This document shows positions 18,047 through 26,606 of a stretch of 64,000 nt of DNA, piece by piece (within the stretch, counting starts at the first letter, position 1; each line of letters starts with the position of its first letter). Where the stretch lies: NCBI RefSeq assembly GCF_001643375.1, contig NZ_LSHB01000003.1, forward strand, positions 1-64,000, in the 5' to 3' direction. The position numbers and the translations under genes were made by a program. Under the pieces are notes generated by a model, which saw only the letters and a program-made list of their open reading frames with translations, had not been told where the DNA came from and made no database searches. Source of the DNA: Chryseobacterium sp. FP211-J200 (lineage in GTDB: Bacteria > Bacteroidota > Bacteroidia > Flavobacteriales > Weeksellaceae).

Positions 18047-18439
18047 ATGAATGCAGACATCATTTCATACAATCAGAAATTAGAATCTGAAGACGAAAAA
18101 ATTGCGAATACCCTTTTCGAAGAAATCTGCAAGCATCTTCCCGAAGCTGAGAATAAAATCTGGCACGCACATCCGGTTTGATTTCTTGATGGAAATCCGA
18201 TTGTTGGTTACAGCAAACAGAAACGAGGAATTCGATTGATGTTTTGGAGCGGAAAATCTTTCGTTGAAGAAAAACTGAATGTGGAAGGCGAAAAATTCCA
18301 AGATGCTTCTATTTTCTATAATGATGTGAATGAAATTAACAAAGACGATTTAAAACGTTGGCTGGAAAAATCCAGAGAAATCCAATGGGATTATAAGAAT
18401 ATTGTGAAACGGAAAGGTGTTTTGGAACGTTTGAAGTAA
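18047..18439 (+). pseudogene. DUF1801-type protein gene interrupted by an in-frame TGA
   Basis: One continuous reading frame from the ATG at 18047 to the stop at 18439 encodes a DUF1801-like protein of about 130 residues, but codon 45 (18179-18181) is TGA. The flanking sequence IWHAHPV, then FLDGNPIVGY, matches the family motif in which this position is usually tryptophan, so a TGG to TGA change is the simplest explanation. No frame change is needed on either side. The downstream part (KRGIRLMFWSGKSF to the C-terminus) looks well preserved, so the mutation is recent or a sequencing error. DUF1801 proteins are small and of unknown function. Confidence 0.85.
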
Positions 18440-18451
18440 TTTTAATAAATC

Positions 18452-18528
18452 CTTCGACTCCGCTCAGGATGACAATTCTAATATTAAAAAATTAATCGTA
18501 AGCGATGTCAGGCTGAGCGGAGTCGAAG
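18452..18528. repeat. palindromic intergenic element
   Basis: Two 23-base arms (18452-18474, CTTCGACTCCGCTCAGG, and 18506-18528) are reverse complements with two mismatches around a 31-base loop. Shared bases with 10248-10305 suggest a dispersed family. It lies between the DUF1801 pseudogene and the next gene and could fold as a terminator-like hairpin followed by CTTTTT. Confidence 0.8.
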
Positions 18529-18624
18529 TCTTTTTCCAACTTGATTCCGACTTTTTGAAAACTATAATTACTACTCAAAAAACATTTTAATTTTATAAAT
18601 GCTGTCTTTAAGGATGGCATTTTT

Positions 18625-18632
18625 TATATTTG
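18625..18632 (+). promoter_or_regulatory. -7 promoter element (TAnnTTTG) of the MazG-like gene
   Basis: TATATTTG, 19 bases before the ATG at 18652. Confidence 0.55.
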
Positions 18633-18651
18633 TTAAAATTTTAGAAAATAT

Positions 18652-19116
18652 ATGGAAAAGATAGACAGTCTGAACCAAGTTGCCGAATTTCACAAAACAT
18701 TCAACGCCCCAATTCTGGACACACCTCAGATTCCTTCAAAAGAACGCGCTGAGTTGAGAGTGAGTCTTTTGCAAGAAGAATTGGACGAACTGAAAAAAGC
18801 GATTGAAGACAACGATTTGGTAGAAGTTGCTGATGCACTTTGCGACCTTCAGTATGTTTTGAGTGGCGCTGTTTTGGAGTTTGGATTGGGAGACAAATTT
18901 GTGGAATTATTTAATGAAGTTCAGCGTTCCAATATGTCCAAAGCTTGTGATAATGAAGTTCAGGCACAAGAAACAGTAGAATTTTACAAAGCCAAAGGAA
19001 CTGATGCTTATTACGAAAAATCTGGCGACAAATACAATGTTCACAGAGTTGCAGACAACAAAGTTCTTAAGAACAAATATTATTCTGCAGCGGACATCGC
19101 TTCATTATTGAAATAA
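18652..19116 (+). CDS. MazG/PRA-PH-type nucleoside triphosphate pyrophosphohydrolase
   Basis: A 154-residue all-alpha NTP pyrophosphohydrolase. Metal-binding acidic motifs are visible: EELDEL (EExxE pattern, around residue 40) and VADALCDLQYV (ExxD-like pattern, around 60). A C-terminal part of about 50 residues, rich in Tyr and Lys, has no recognisable domain. Such enzymes cleave NTPs to NMP and pyrophosphate, often to remove non-canonical nucleotides; the substrate here is unknown. It is followed by a thioredoxin-like gene only 10 bp later, so the two are probably cotranscribed from the TAnnTTTG promoter upstream. Confidence 0.85.
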   Translation: MEKIDSLNQVAEFHKTFNAPILDTPQIPSKERAELRVSLLQEELDELKKAIEDNDLVEVADALCDLQYVLSGAVLEFGLGDKFVELFNEVQRSNMSKACDNEVQAQETVEFYKAKGTDAYYEKSGDKYNVHRVADNKVLKNKYYSAADIASLLK

Positions 19117-19126
19117 AAAACTCAGG

Positions 19127-19672
19127 ATGAAAAAAATTTCAATTTTATTGGGAATCATTGCACTCACAACTATTAATTCTTGTGCGGAAAGAATCATCGT
19201 CAACCGAGAAGTAGAATCCAAGAACGATGGCAAAATGCTTTTGGGAACGCAATCACTTGACCAATTCCGAAAAGAACCTTACAAAACCTGGTTTGATGAG
19301 GAATATGACCGTTATCAAATTGACCAGCCAAGTTTGGCAGAATTGAAGAAAGAAAAACTGAACAGTTATAGCTTGGTGGTCTTCGTCGGAAGCTGGTGCG
19401 AAGACAGCCACAGAGAATTTCCGAGATTGATAAAAATCCTGGAAACTTTGAAATACAATACGGATAAGATGCAAATCATCGCTGTAAACCGCAAAAAGGA
19501 ATCTCCGGCTGGCGAAGAAGGTCTTTATAACATCACAAGAGTTCCGACAATCATCGTCAAAAAGTACGGAAAAGAAATCGGAAGAATCACAGAAATGCCC
19601 GAAACCGGATTTTTGGAGAAAGATTTGCTTAACATTTTGAAAAAAGATAATAATTCAGGCTTATTTAAGTAG
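19127..19672 (+). CDS. thioredoxin-fold lipoprotein with a monothiol CxxS site
   Basis: A 181-residue protein. The N-terminus has a signal peptide ending in a lipobox (TINSC, C19), so it should be a lipidated periplasmic or outer-membrane protein. Residues from about 60 onward form a thioredoxin-like domain: LVVFVGSWCEDSHREFPRL contains C-E-D-S where classical thioredoxins have CxxC, and the cis-proline loop appears as TRVPTIIV. The lost second cysteine means it cannot do ordinary dithiol exchange alone; a monothiol, isomerase or peroxidase-like role is possible. It sits in a four-gene run with the MazG-like gene and the DUF4230 gene. Confidence 0.82.
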   Translation: MKKISILLGIIALTTINSCAERIIVNREVESKNDGKMLLGTQSLDQFRKEPYKTWFDEEYDRYQIDQPSLAELKKEKLNSYSLVVFVGSWCEDSHREFPRLIKILETLKYNTDKMQIIAVNRKKESPAGEEGLYNITRVPTIIVKKYGKEIGRITEMPETGFLEKDLLNILKKDNNSGLFK

Positions 19673-19720
19673 GAGAAATTATTTCAAAACTTAATTGGCT
19701 GACAAATCGCAATCATTCAA

Positions 19721-20332
19721 ATGACAAAATACACAGGCATCCTTTCTTTTATTTTCGGAATCATTCTGACGGTTTTTCTATTTCTATCGTGGAGAAGCTG
19801 TAATAAAAAAGAAGATGCAGCGCTCATCAATCAAGATTACTATCTCATCACAAATCAAATTCAGAAAATGAATAAAATGGTGGTTTTGGAACAGGATTTT
19901 TCCAGCTTCCAGACGCACAAAAGTTCAGCAGCAAGTGTCGCCGGATTTGATATTCTGCCAAGAGAAATGGTACTTTACACGACTGCAAAAGCTCAAGTTT
20001 CTTACGATTTGAAACAGATGAAAATCGATGTCGATACAGTTAATAAAAAAGTCATCATTAATGAGCTTCCTCAACCGGAAATCAAGATTTTTCCAGATGT
20101 GAAAATTCATTTTATGGATGATTACGCCATCAACAGATTCACTCAGAAAGATATCAACGGTGTGATGGAGTCTGCCAAGAAAAATATGGCAAAAAGCGTG
20201 AACCAGAACAGTTTGAAGGAGCAAAGCAAAAAACAATTGAAAGATAATCTGAACGATATATTCGTTTTGGCAAAGGCATTGCATTATTCCATCGAGGATA
20301 AGACCAATACTTTTCCCGCAACCGAATTATAA
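19721..20332 (+). CDS. DUF4230 domain-containing membrane-anchored protein
   Basis: A 203-residue protein with one N-terminal membrane helix (about 5-24) and an extracytoplasmic domain matching DUF4230: MVVLEQDFSSFQTHKSS, then a beta-rich TTAKAQVSYDLKQMKID and NELPQPEIKIFPDVKIHFMDD. The C-terminal third is helical and lysine-rich. The family is of unknown function and widespread in Bacteroidota and Firmicutes. It follows the thioredoxin-like gene by 48 bp and precedes a tiny charged gene by 11 bp; a terminator ends this unit at 20543. Confidence 0.82.
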   Translation: MTKYTGILSFIFGIILTVFLFLSWRSCNKKEDAALINQDYYLITNQIQKMNKMVVLEQDFSSFQTHKSSAASVAGFDILPREMVLYTTAKAQVSYDLKQMKIDVDTVNKKVIINELPQPEIKIFPDVKIHFMDDYAINRFTQKDINGVMESAKKNMAKSVNQNSLKEQSKKQLKDNLNDIFVLAKALHYSIEDKTNTFPATEL

Positions 20333-20343
20333 AATCAATCGTT

Positions 20344-20523
20344 ATGGAACCAGATAAAAAACAAGAAAGCAATAACTCGTCTGAACAGAAAAAACAGACC
20401 GAAGATTTCAAAAATATTCCAGCCGCTTCTGACAAGCAAAACCCGCCTGACATAGACAAAAAAGACATCGATAAAAGTTCTGAAGTGAACAAAGATGGCA
20501 AAACAGATAACATAAAAAAGTAA
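20344..20523 (+). CDS. small lysine-rich, low-complexity protein
   Basis: A 59-residue frame starting ATG at 20344 and ending TAA at 20523, 11 bp after the DUF4230 gene and just before an intrinsic terminator. The product is strongly charged (Lys, Asp, Glu), with no hydrophobic core and many Ser/Asn/Gln residues, so it is probably disordered. I recognise no family. Position within the operon, good spacing and the terminator directly after support it as a real gene; the composition alone would not. Confidence 0.6.
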   Translation: MEPDKKQESNNSSEQKKQTEDFKNIPAASDKQNPPDIDKKDIDKSSEVNKDGKTDNIKK

Positions 20524-20542
20524 TTATTTTTGCGAAAAAACC

Positions 20543-20577
20543 AACAAGCCTTTCAATTTATTTTGAAAGGCTTGTTT
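20543..20577. terminator. intrinsic terminator
   Basis: A perfect 14-bp stem (AACAAGCCTTTCAA / TTGAAAGGCTTGTT, 6-base loop) that ends the 18652-20523 transcription unit. A-rich and T-rich flanks could let it work on both strands. Confidence 0.85.
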
Positions 20578-20677
20578 ATTTGATAAAATTAACATATATT
20601 TAATATTGCAAATCAGATGATAAAAATTTGGTTTCAGAAGTGTTCTTTTTATTTCGTCTCATCAAAACATTACAGCT

Positions 20678-21175
20678 ATGTCTTATATTGTTGTAGGGCT
20701 TTTTCCCACTCAGCTAGAGGCTGACAAGGTCCTTTTAAAATTGGAAAACGCTGGTTACAATGACTACAATCTTTCTCATTCTCATCACGAGACTGCGCAA
20801 AATGTGGACATTGAGAAGAAAAATGGTTTTTGGAATTGGTTATTTGATGACAATCACATAGACAAAGCCCGTTTCGAATACGCAAGTATCGACCACAACA
20901 CGATCACCGTCCATCTGCAGACCGAGCAGGACGCGCACATCGTGAAAGATATCCTAGACAACAATGGCGCCGTGAATGTAGAAGAGAAAGCTCAGGACCA
21001 CATGACTGAAAATTATCCGAATCACGAATATGTGATCTCCGAGAGCAGAAATGCGAAGATCATTGCCAAAGCACGGAACAATCTATTTTTCACAAACGAC
21101 CGAAAACCACATCACAACCACGAAAAAAGAATTGCTGATGAGATCGATGGTTTGGGAATTACGAAGTTCAAATAG
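20678..21175 (+). CDS. stress-protein-like protein of unknown function (paralogue 1)
   Basis: A 165-residue soluble protein. The N-terminal half (MSYIVVGLFPTQLEADKVL and onward) recalls the general-stress-protein 17M/YflT-like fold, where a beta-alpha unit is followed by a glycine-poor linker; the similarity is weak. A short aromatic block FWNWLFDD (about 50-57) could be a membrane-touching or dimer segment. The C-terminus NAKIIAKARNNLFFTNDRK is shared almost exactly with the paralogue at 21565. Function is unknown. The two genes are separated by an inverted pair of structured repeats, suggesting duplication or repeat-mediated rearrangement. Confidence 0.7.
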   Translation: MSYIVVGLFPTQLEADKVLLKLENAGYNDYNLSHSHHETAQNVDIEKKNGFWNWLFDDNHIDKARFEYASIDHNTITVHLQTEQDAHIVKDILDNNGAVNVEEKAQDHMTENYPNHEYVISESRNAKIIAKARNNLFFTNDRKPHHNHEKRIADEIDGLGITKFK

Positions 21176-21192
21176 TTAGTTAGTAATTATTT

Positions 21193-21276
21193 GGGCAGCT
21201 TTTCCGTCCTCCGTTCCCGCTATTTTTGCCAAGCTTTTCCAGCCGCAAAAAATGAGCTCCACTCAGGCAGGGCTGC
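21193..21276 (-). repeat. structured intergenic repeat, copy B (inverted)
   Basis: This 84-bp copy runs on the minus strand. It is the most diverged of the five, yet its changes preserve pairing: near the T-run, AATC/GATT of the other copies becomes GCTC/TAGC, replacing two A-T pairs with G-C and C-G. It lies 103 bp from copy C in the opposite orientation. Confidence 0.8.
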
Positions 21277-21320
21277 ATAACCTCGGTGTAATTATAAACC
21301 TTTGAAAATTCAAACTATGG

Positions 21321-21351
21321 AAACCTTTCGGATGAACTGGAAGGTTTTTTC
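21321..21351 (+). terminator. possible intrinsic terminator between repeat copies B and C
   Basis: AAACCTT and AAGGTTT form a 7-bp stem, extended by a T-G and a C-G pair, followed by TTTTTTC. It may end transcription from the first stress-protein-like gene. Confidence 0.55.
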
Positions 21352-21379
21352 TATGCCGAAACGTTCAACTTGGCGAAGC

Positions 21380-21465
21380 GCGCCCCGACTTGAGCGGAAA
21401 TCCTTTTTTGTAGCTGGAAAAGCCAAGGCAAAAAGATTGGGAGCGGAAGGCGGATAAAGGCGCCC
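21380..21465 (+). repeat. structured intergenic repeat, copy C
   Basis: An 86-bp copy in which the terminal stem GCAGC/GCTGC of the other copies is changed on both sides to GCGCC/GGCGC, a double compensatory change that keeps all five pairs. Confidence 0.85.
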
Positions 21466-21564
21466 AAATCTTAAATACTGTTAAAATTTTGTCCGGCAGT
21501 GGATTGTGTCATCATTTTTGTTTGGGTAAGGGAAATAAGTTTAACCACCAAAAAAAATATTATT

Positions 21565-22071
21565 ATGTCTTACACGATTATCGGGATTTTCCCAAACGAA
21601 GCAGAAAGCAGAGATGTGATCACCAAACTGGAAGAAGCAGGCTTGTACGAATATTCCCTTGCCAACGCAGAAATAGAAGCCCTGGACAAAGTTGAAACCG
21701 TTGATACGGACAAAAAAGCAAGTTTCTTTGACTGGCTTTTTGACAGAGATGTTGTAGAAACTGACCGCTACGAATATGCAAGTATCGACAGCAACAGAAT
21801 TACCGTCTATGCTGAAACAGAAGACGATGCGAACGCTGCTAAAAAAATATTGGATGAAAACGGCGCGATAGATGTGGAAGAAAAAACCAGAGGTTACCTC
21901 GCAGAAAAATATCCGGACACACACCACGAATATCCAATTCCAGAATCTACGAGAGCAAGGATCATCGCAAAAGCGAAAAATGATCTGTACTTCACAGATG
22001 ATCGAAGCGCTGCCTACAGACCGGAAAAAGGAATGTCAGACGAGATGGATTCTCAGGGCAGAAAAGACTAA
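21565..22071 (+). CDS. stress-protein-like protein of unknown function (paralogue 2)
   Basis: A 168-residue protein starting at the ATG at 21565 (MSYTIIGIFPNEAES); an upstream in-frame ATG exists but the paralogue aligns from here. It shares with the protein at 20678 the N-terminal beta-alpha unit, the aromatic block FFDWLFDR, YASIDSNRITV, the acidic stretch DEDGAIDVEE-like and the C-terminal RARIIAKAKNDLYFTDDR. It is more acidic than its paralogue. Weak resemblance to the YflT-type general stress fold is the only clue; the role is unknown. It ends at a shared terminator with leuB. Confidence 0.72.
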   Translation: MSYTIIGIFPNEAESRDVITKLEEAGLYEYSLANAEIEALDKVETVDTDKKASFFDWLFDRDVVETDRYEYASIDSNRITVYAETEDDANAAKKILDENGAIDVEEKTRGYLAEKYPDTHHEYPIPESTRARIIAKAKNDLYFTDDRSAAYRPEKGMSDEMDSQGRKD

Positions 22072-22102
22072 CTGAATGAATTTTAATTTTATATTTTAAC
22101 TG

Positions 22103-22131
22103 ATGAGAGCCGAATAAACTTCGGCTCTCAT
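22103..22131. terminator. bidirectional intrinsic terminator between stress-like gene and leuB
   Basis: A perfect 12-bp stem ATGAGAGCCGAA / TTCGGCTCTCAT with a 5-base loop and T-rich flank; it lies between two convergent genes. Confidence 0.85.
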
Positions 22132-22137
22132 TTTATT

Positions 22138-23259
22138 TTAGACAATCGTGGATTTTCCCAGCTGGACATTCTCGTGGTTGTAATACGACCTCTCCGAAAA
22201 CAAAATATAATCTGCAATGAAATCCCCAACTTCGCTGGTTGAATAATTGATATCTGGATTCAGGTCAATCGTCACATATCTGCTTTCGATGGCATTTTCC
22301 ACGCTTTCTCTCAGTTTATTGGCAGCTTGGGTCAATTCCAAATGGTCGAGCATCATCGCTGCACTCAAGATGGAGGCGATTGGATTGGCAATTCCTTTTC
22401 CTTTGGCTTGAGGATAAGAACCGTGGATTGGTTCGAAAAGTGCGTTGTCAATGCCAATTGATGCAGAAGGTAATAAACCAATTGAACCGCCAATCACGCT
22501 GGCTTCATCAGAAATAATATCGCCGAACATATTTTCTGTCAGGATGACATCAAATTGTTTAGGATTAAGAATCATTTGCATCGCGGCATTATCTACGAAC
22601 ATAAAATCCACTTTGACATCCGGATATTCCAAAGCAATTTCCTTCACGATTTTTCTCCAAAGTCTGGATGTGTCTAGAACGTTGGCTTTGTCAATTAATG
22701 TCAGTTTTTTCTTTCTTTTTTGAGCGTCCTGAAAAGCCAAATGTGCGATTCCCGTAATTTCTTCTTTCGAATATTTACAGACGTCGTAAGCGTAATCTCC
22801 GTTTTCCTCAGTAAATTTTTCTCCGAAATAGATGCCGCTAATCAATTCACGATAGATTTGAATATCCGTTCCTTCGACGATTTCTCTTTTCAATGGACTT
22901 TTCTTAACCAGAGATGCAAAAGTTTTAATCGGTCTGATGTTGGCGAATAATCCCAATTCTTTTCTCAATTTCAGCAAACCTTGTTCTGGACGAACTTTCG
23001 CGTCAGGATTATTATCAAAAGCCGGGTCGCCAATTGCACCGAACAAAACAGCGTCGGAATTTTTGCATAATTCCAAAGTTTCTTCTGGTAAAGGATTTCC
23101 CGTTTGATAAATGGCTTCCGCTCCCATCACGCCATAATCGAATTGGAAATTGTATTGAAAGGCTTCGCCAATCACTTTTAAGATCTTCACACTTTCGTTG
23201 GTCACTTCCGGACCGATGCCATCGCCTGGCAAAACCGCTATTTTATAATTCTTGCTCAT
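22138..23259 (-). CDS. leuB: 3-isopropylmalate dehydrogenase
   Basis: A 373-residue NAD-dependent decarboxylating dehydrogenase of leucine synthesis, converting 3-isopropylmalate to 2-oxoisocaproate. Family marks: [13 protein letters not shown] at the start, [12 protein letters not shown], and the substrate/metal region [19 protein letters not shown] with the conserved aspartates, followed by [19 protein letters not shown] near the NAD site. The start at 23259 (MSKNYKIAV) is preferred; an upstream ATG at 23283 would add 8 residues. Even so the gene overlaps leuD by 17 bp, implying coupling. It is the last gene of the leuA-leuC-leuD-leuB run. Confidence 0.96.
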   Translation of the reverse strand: MSKNYKIAVLPGDGIGPEVTNESVKILKVIGEAFQYNFQFDYGVMGAEAIYQTGNPLPEETLELCKNSDAVLFGAIGDPAFDNNPDAKVRPEQGLLKLRKELGLFANIRPIKTFASLVKKSPLKREIVEGTDIQIYRELISGIYFGEKFTEENGDYAYDVCKYSKEEITGIAHLAFQDAQKRKKKLTLIDKANVLDTSRLWRKIVKEIALEYPDVKVDFMFVDNAAMQMILNPKQFDVILTENMFGDIISDEASVIGGSIGLLPSASIGIDNALFEPIHGSYPQAKGKGIANPIASILSAAMMLDHLELTQAANKLRESVENAIESRYVTIDLNPDINYSTSEVGDFIADYILFSERSYYNHENVQLGKSTIV

Positions 23260-23848
23260 ATACTTTCTGTGTTTTTTGTTCAAATTTCTGAACCGCTTCT
23301 TTTTTGTTCGTTAAAAAATCAATATCGTCGTAGCCGTTGATGAGGCATATTTTTTTGTAAGAATCCAACTCGAAACTTTCTGTTTTATCATTGAAAGAAA
23401 TCGTCTGTTCCTCTACGTCCACTGTAATTTGAGTTGATGGATTTTGCGTGATGGTTTCCATTAAATCTTTGAGATATTCCTCAGAAACTTTCACTGGAAG
23501 TAATCCATTATTAAGCGCATTGCCTTTGAAAATATCAGCAAAATAACTTGACACAACCACTTTGAATCCATAATCCGTCAACGACCAGGCCGCGTGTTCT
23601 CTGCTGCTTCCACATCCGAAGTTATTTCCTGCAACCAGAATTTCACCGGAATATTTAGGAGTATTCAAAACGAAGTCAGGATTTGGTTCATTCGTGTGAA
23701 CGTTATACCGCCAGTCTCTGAAAAGATTTTCGCCGAAACCTTCTTTGCTGATGCTTTTAAGGAAACGCGCCGGAATAATCTGGTCGGTATCTATATTTTC
23801 GCTCGGCAACGGAACGGCCTGAGATTTTATTAAAACTAATTTTTGCAT
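23243..23848 (-). CDS. leuD: 3-isopropylmalate dehydratase small subunit
   Basis: A 201-residue protein with the aconitase swivel domain. The signature [18 protein letters not shown] and the N-terminal [16 protein letters not shown] are typical. It partners LeuC to isomerise 2-isopropylmalate to 3-isopropylmalate in the cytoplasm. The gene starts 57 bp downstream of leuC and its end overlaps leuB. Length is normal for the bacterial form. Confidence 0.96.
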   Translation of the reverse strand: MQKLVLIKSQAVPLPSENIDTDQIIPARFLKSISKEGFGENLFRDWRYNVHTNEPNPDFVLNTPKYSGEILVAGNNFGCGSSREHAAWSLTDYGFKVVVSSYFADIFKGNALNNGLLPVKVSEEYLKDLMETITQNPSTQITVDVEEQTISFNDKTESFELDSYKKICLINGYDDIDFLTNKKEAVQKFEQKTQKVYEQEL

Positions 23849-23904
23849 ACGGTTAATTCGATGTTCAAGATTTAAAATTCAATGTTTAAAATTCCAGATT
23901 ATAA

Positions 23905-25290
23905 TTAATTCAGATTTTCAAAAGCCGGAATTCTGCCTTCCACAGCAACTTTCGCAGCTGTTAACGGACTCGCCAAAAGTGTTCTTGCGCCTTGACCTTG
24001 TCGGCCTTCGAAGTTTCTGTTGGACGTGGAAACGCAATATTCACCTTCTGGGATTTTATCTTCATTCATTGCCAAACAAGCCGAACATCCAGGCTGACGA
24101 ATTTGGAAACCAGCCTCATTAAAGACTTTATCCAATCCTTCATCATAAATTTGTTTTGCTACTTTTTGTGAACCCGGAACCAGCCAAGCGACAATATTTG
24201 TAGCTTTTTGCTTTCCTTTCACATAAGTTGCAGCCGAACGAAAATCCTCAATCCTTGCGTTGGTACAACTTCCGATGAAAACGTAATTTACTTTTATGTC
24301 TGAGGTGGATTGTCCGGCATTCAGTCCCATATATTTCAAAGCTTTTTCTTCGGATTCGTTTTGAGCCGTCGGAATTTTAGAATCGATGGAAATTCCCATT
24401 CCAGGGTTGGTTCCGTAAGTTATCATTGGACGAATATCTTCTGCCGAGAATTCAAATTCTTTATCAAAAATAGCGTCAGAATCGGATTTCAACGTTTTCC
24501 AATATTCAACTTTTTCAGTCCATTCTTCTCCTTTTGGTGCGAATGTTTTGTCTTTTACATAGTTGAAAGTGGTTTCATCGGGCGCAATCATTCCGCCTCT
24601 CGCTCCCATTTCGATGCTCATATTGCAGACGGTCATTCGGCCTTCCATCGACATTTCTTCGAAGACATTTCCTTCATATTCGCAGAAATAACCAGTTCCT
24701 GAATCCGTTCCGACCTTCGAAATAATATAAAGAATCACATCTTTCGGCTGAACATCTTTATTCAGTTTTCCATTCACGGAAACACGCATCGATTTTGGTT
24801 TGTTCATTAACAGACATTGACTTGCAAAAACCTGCGCGACCTGACTTGTTCCAATTCCAAAAGCAATCGCTCCAAAAGCGCCGTGCGTGGAAGTATGACT
24901 GTCACCGCAAACAATGCTCATTCCCGGCTGAGTAATTCCCAACTCGGGAGCGATGATGTGAACGATTCCTTGATATTGATGACCAAGTCCGTACAACTCG
25001 ATGTTATTTTTTTTGCAATTCTCTGTCAATTGCTGAACCTGCGTTCTTGACAATTCGTCTCTGATTGGCAATTCCTGTCCTAACGTCGGAACGTTGTGGT
25101 CGGCAGTCGCCACAATTTGATTCGGACGAAAAACTTCCAAACCTCTTGCTTCCAATTCCGCAAAAGCCTGTGGACTTGTCACTTCGTGAATCAAATGTTT
25201 ATCTATATAAATTACCTGAGGTCCATCCGGAACGGTTTCTACAACGTGCGCATCCCAAACTTTATCAAATAGTGTTTTGCTTTGGCTCAT
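23905..25290 (-). CDS. leuC: 3-isopropylmalate dehydratase large subunit
   Basis: A 461-residue aconitase-type [4Fe-4S] enzyme. Cluster cysteines are seen in [14 protein letters not shown] and in [12 protein letters not shown] (two cysteines), and the [14 protein letters not shown] motif is intact. With LeuD it catalyses the second step of leucine synthesis. It begins 3 bp after the leuA stop codon, so the two are cotranscribed. Standard length; no oddities. Confidence 0.96.
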   Translation of the reverse strand: MSQSKTLFDKVWDAHVVETVPDGPQVIYIDKHLIHEVTSPQAFAELEARGLEVFRPNQIVATADHNVPTLGQELPIRDELSRTQVQQLTENCKKNNIELYGLGHQYQGIVHIIAPELGITQPGMSIVCGDSHTSTHGAFGAIAFGIGTSQVAQVFASQCLLMNKPKSMRVSVNGKLNKDVQPKDVILYIISKVGTDSGTGYFCEYEGNVFEEMSMEGRMTVCNMSIEMGARGGMIAPDETTFNYVKDKTFAPKGEEWTEKVEYWKTLKSDSDAIFDKEFEFSAEDIRPMITYGTNPGMGISIDSKIPTAQNESEEKALKYMGLNAGQSTSDIKVNYVFIGSCTNARIEDFRSAATYVKGKQKATNIVAWLVPGSQKVAKQIYDEGLDKVFNEAGFQIRQPGCSACLAMNEDKIPEGEYCVSTSNRNFEGRQGQGARTLLASPLTAAKVAVEGRIPAFENLN

Positions 25291-25293
25291 TTT

Positions 25294-26457
25294 CTATCCA
25301 ATTTTTTGATTAAATGATTTCATCATAAAGCTTAAATCATCATTATTAACTTCTTTTTTGGTATCGGCGATTTTCAAAAACTCCTGATACAAAAAGTCCA
25401 ACTCCACTTTTGTCACATCAAAACCGATATTTTTGAAACGATAAGCCAACGCCGAACGTCCGCTTCTCGCTGTCAGAACGATGGAAGATTCATTGATTCC
25501 GACTTCTTTCGGGTCGATAATTTCATAGGTTTCCCTGTTTTTGATAACGCCATCCTGATGAATTCCGGAACTGTGTGCAAATGCATTCGCTCCAACAATT
25601 GCCTTATTTGGCTGAACCGGCATTCCCATTAATTCTGAAACCAGATAACTCATTTCGTTCAGCATTTTGGAATTGATATCGGTGTGAAAATTAAGATTTG
25701 GATGTTGTTTAATAATCATCACCACTTCTTCCAAAGCTGTGTTTCCGGCACGTTCGCCAAGTCCGTTGATGGTACATTCGATTTGTCTGGCGCCGTTGAT
25801 GATTCCTGAGATAGAATTTGCGGTTGCCATTCCAAGGTCGTTGTGACAGTGGCAAGACAAAATTGCTTTGTCAATGTCTTTTACATTTTCTCTCAGATAT
25901 TTGATTTTTCGGCCGTATTCTTCCGGCAGACAATAACCTGTTGTATCAGGAATATTAAGAACTGTTGCGCCGGCCTTGATGACTTCTTCACAGACTTTTG
26001 CCAGGAAATCATTATCAGTTCGTCCTGCATCTTCAGCATAAAACTCAACATCATCCACGAAATTCTTCGCGTATTTCACCGCTTCGATTGCGCGTTCCAA
26101 AACCTGCTCTCTTGTAGAATTGAATTTGAATCTGATGTGAGAATCTGAAGTTCCAATTCCGGTATGGATTCTTGGTCTTTTTGCATATTTCAAAGCTTCT
26201 GCAGCGACTTCTATATCTTTTTTGTTGGCTCTCGTCAATCCGCAAACTTTCGCATATTTCACGATTTTGGAAATCTCCTGAACGGATTGGAAATCACCTG
26301 GACTCGAAATTGGAAAACCAGCTTCAATAATATCAACGCCAAGAAAATCGAGTTTCTCGGCGATGATTATTTTTTGTTCTGTATTGAGTTTACATCCGGG
26401 AACCTGTTCACCATCTCTCAACGTCGTATCAAAAATTTCAATTTTTTCCGGATTCAT
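25294..26457 (-). CDS. leuA: 2-isopropylmalate synthase, short form without regulatory domain
   Basis: A 387-residue enzyme that condenses 2-oxoisovalerate with acetyl-CoA. The TIM-barrel signature [11 protein letters not shown], the metal histidines in [12 protein letters not shown], and [14 protein letters not shown] are present, as is [12 protein letters not shown]. It stops after the linker region: the C-terminal leucine-binding domain of about 120 residues in the common 510-residue form is missing, so classical leucine feedback is unlikely. This short form is common in flavobacteria. First gene of leuA-C-D-B; a TAnnTTTG element lies upstream on the minus strand at 26487-26494. Homocitrate or citramalate synthase are close relatives, but the operon settles the role. 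Confidence 0.94.
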   Translation of the reverse strand: MNPEKIEIFDTTLRDGEQVPGCKLNTEQKIIIAEKLDFLGVDIIEAGFPISSPGDFQSVQEISKIVKYAKVCGLTRANKKDIEVAAEALKYAKRPRIHTGIGTSDSHIRFKFNSTREQVLERAIEAVKYAKNFVDDVEFYAEDAGRTDNDFLAKVCEEVIKAGATVLNIPDTTGYCLPEEYGRKIKYLRENVKDIDKAILSCHCHNDLGMATANSISGIINGARQIECTINGLGERAGNTALEEVVMIIKQHPNLNFHTDINSKMLNEMSYLVSELMGMPVQPNKAIVGANAFAHSSGIHQDGVIKNRETYEIIDPKEVGINESSIVLTARSGRSALAYRFKNIGFDVTKVELDFLYQEFLKIADTKKEVNNDDLSFMMKSFNQKIG

Positions 26458-26486
26458 AATAAAGTTTTTTACCTAATTTTGATATT

Positions 26487-26494
26487 CAAAAGTA
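26487..26494 (-). promoter_or_regulatory. -7 promoter element (TAnnTTTG) of the leucine operon
   Basis: Read on the minus strand as TACTTTTG, 30 bases before the leuA ATG. I saw no leader peptide or T-box-like structure in the 149-bp divergent gap. Confidence 0.5.
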
Positions 26495-26606
26495 GAATTT
26501 GATTTATGATATCTGATTGATACTTTCTAAAAAATACAATATTCAATTCCTTTAAAATAATTGACAACAAATTAATTATCAATTATTTATATATTTTAAA
26601 TTTACA

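Noticed and set aside
18236-18439. Separate 67-codon gene
   Set aside because: It is the in-frame continuation of the DUF1801 gene after the internal TGA, with the motif running across the stop.
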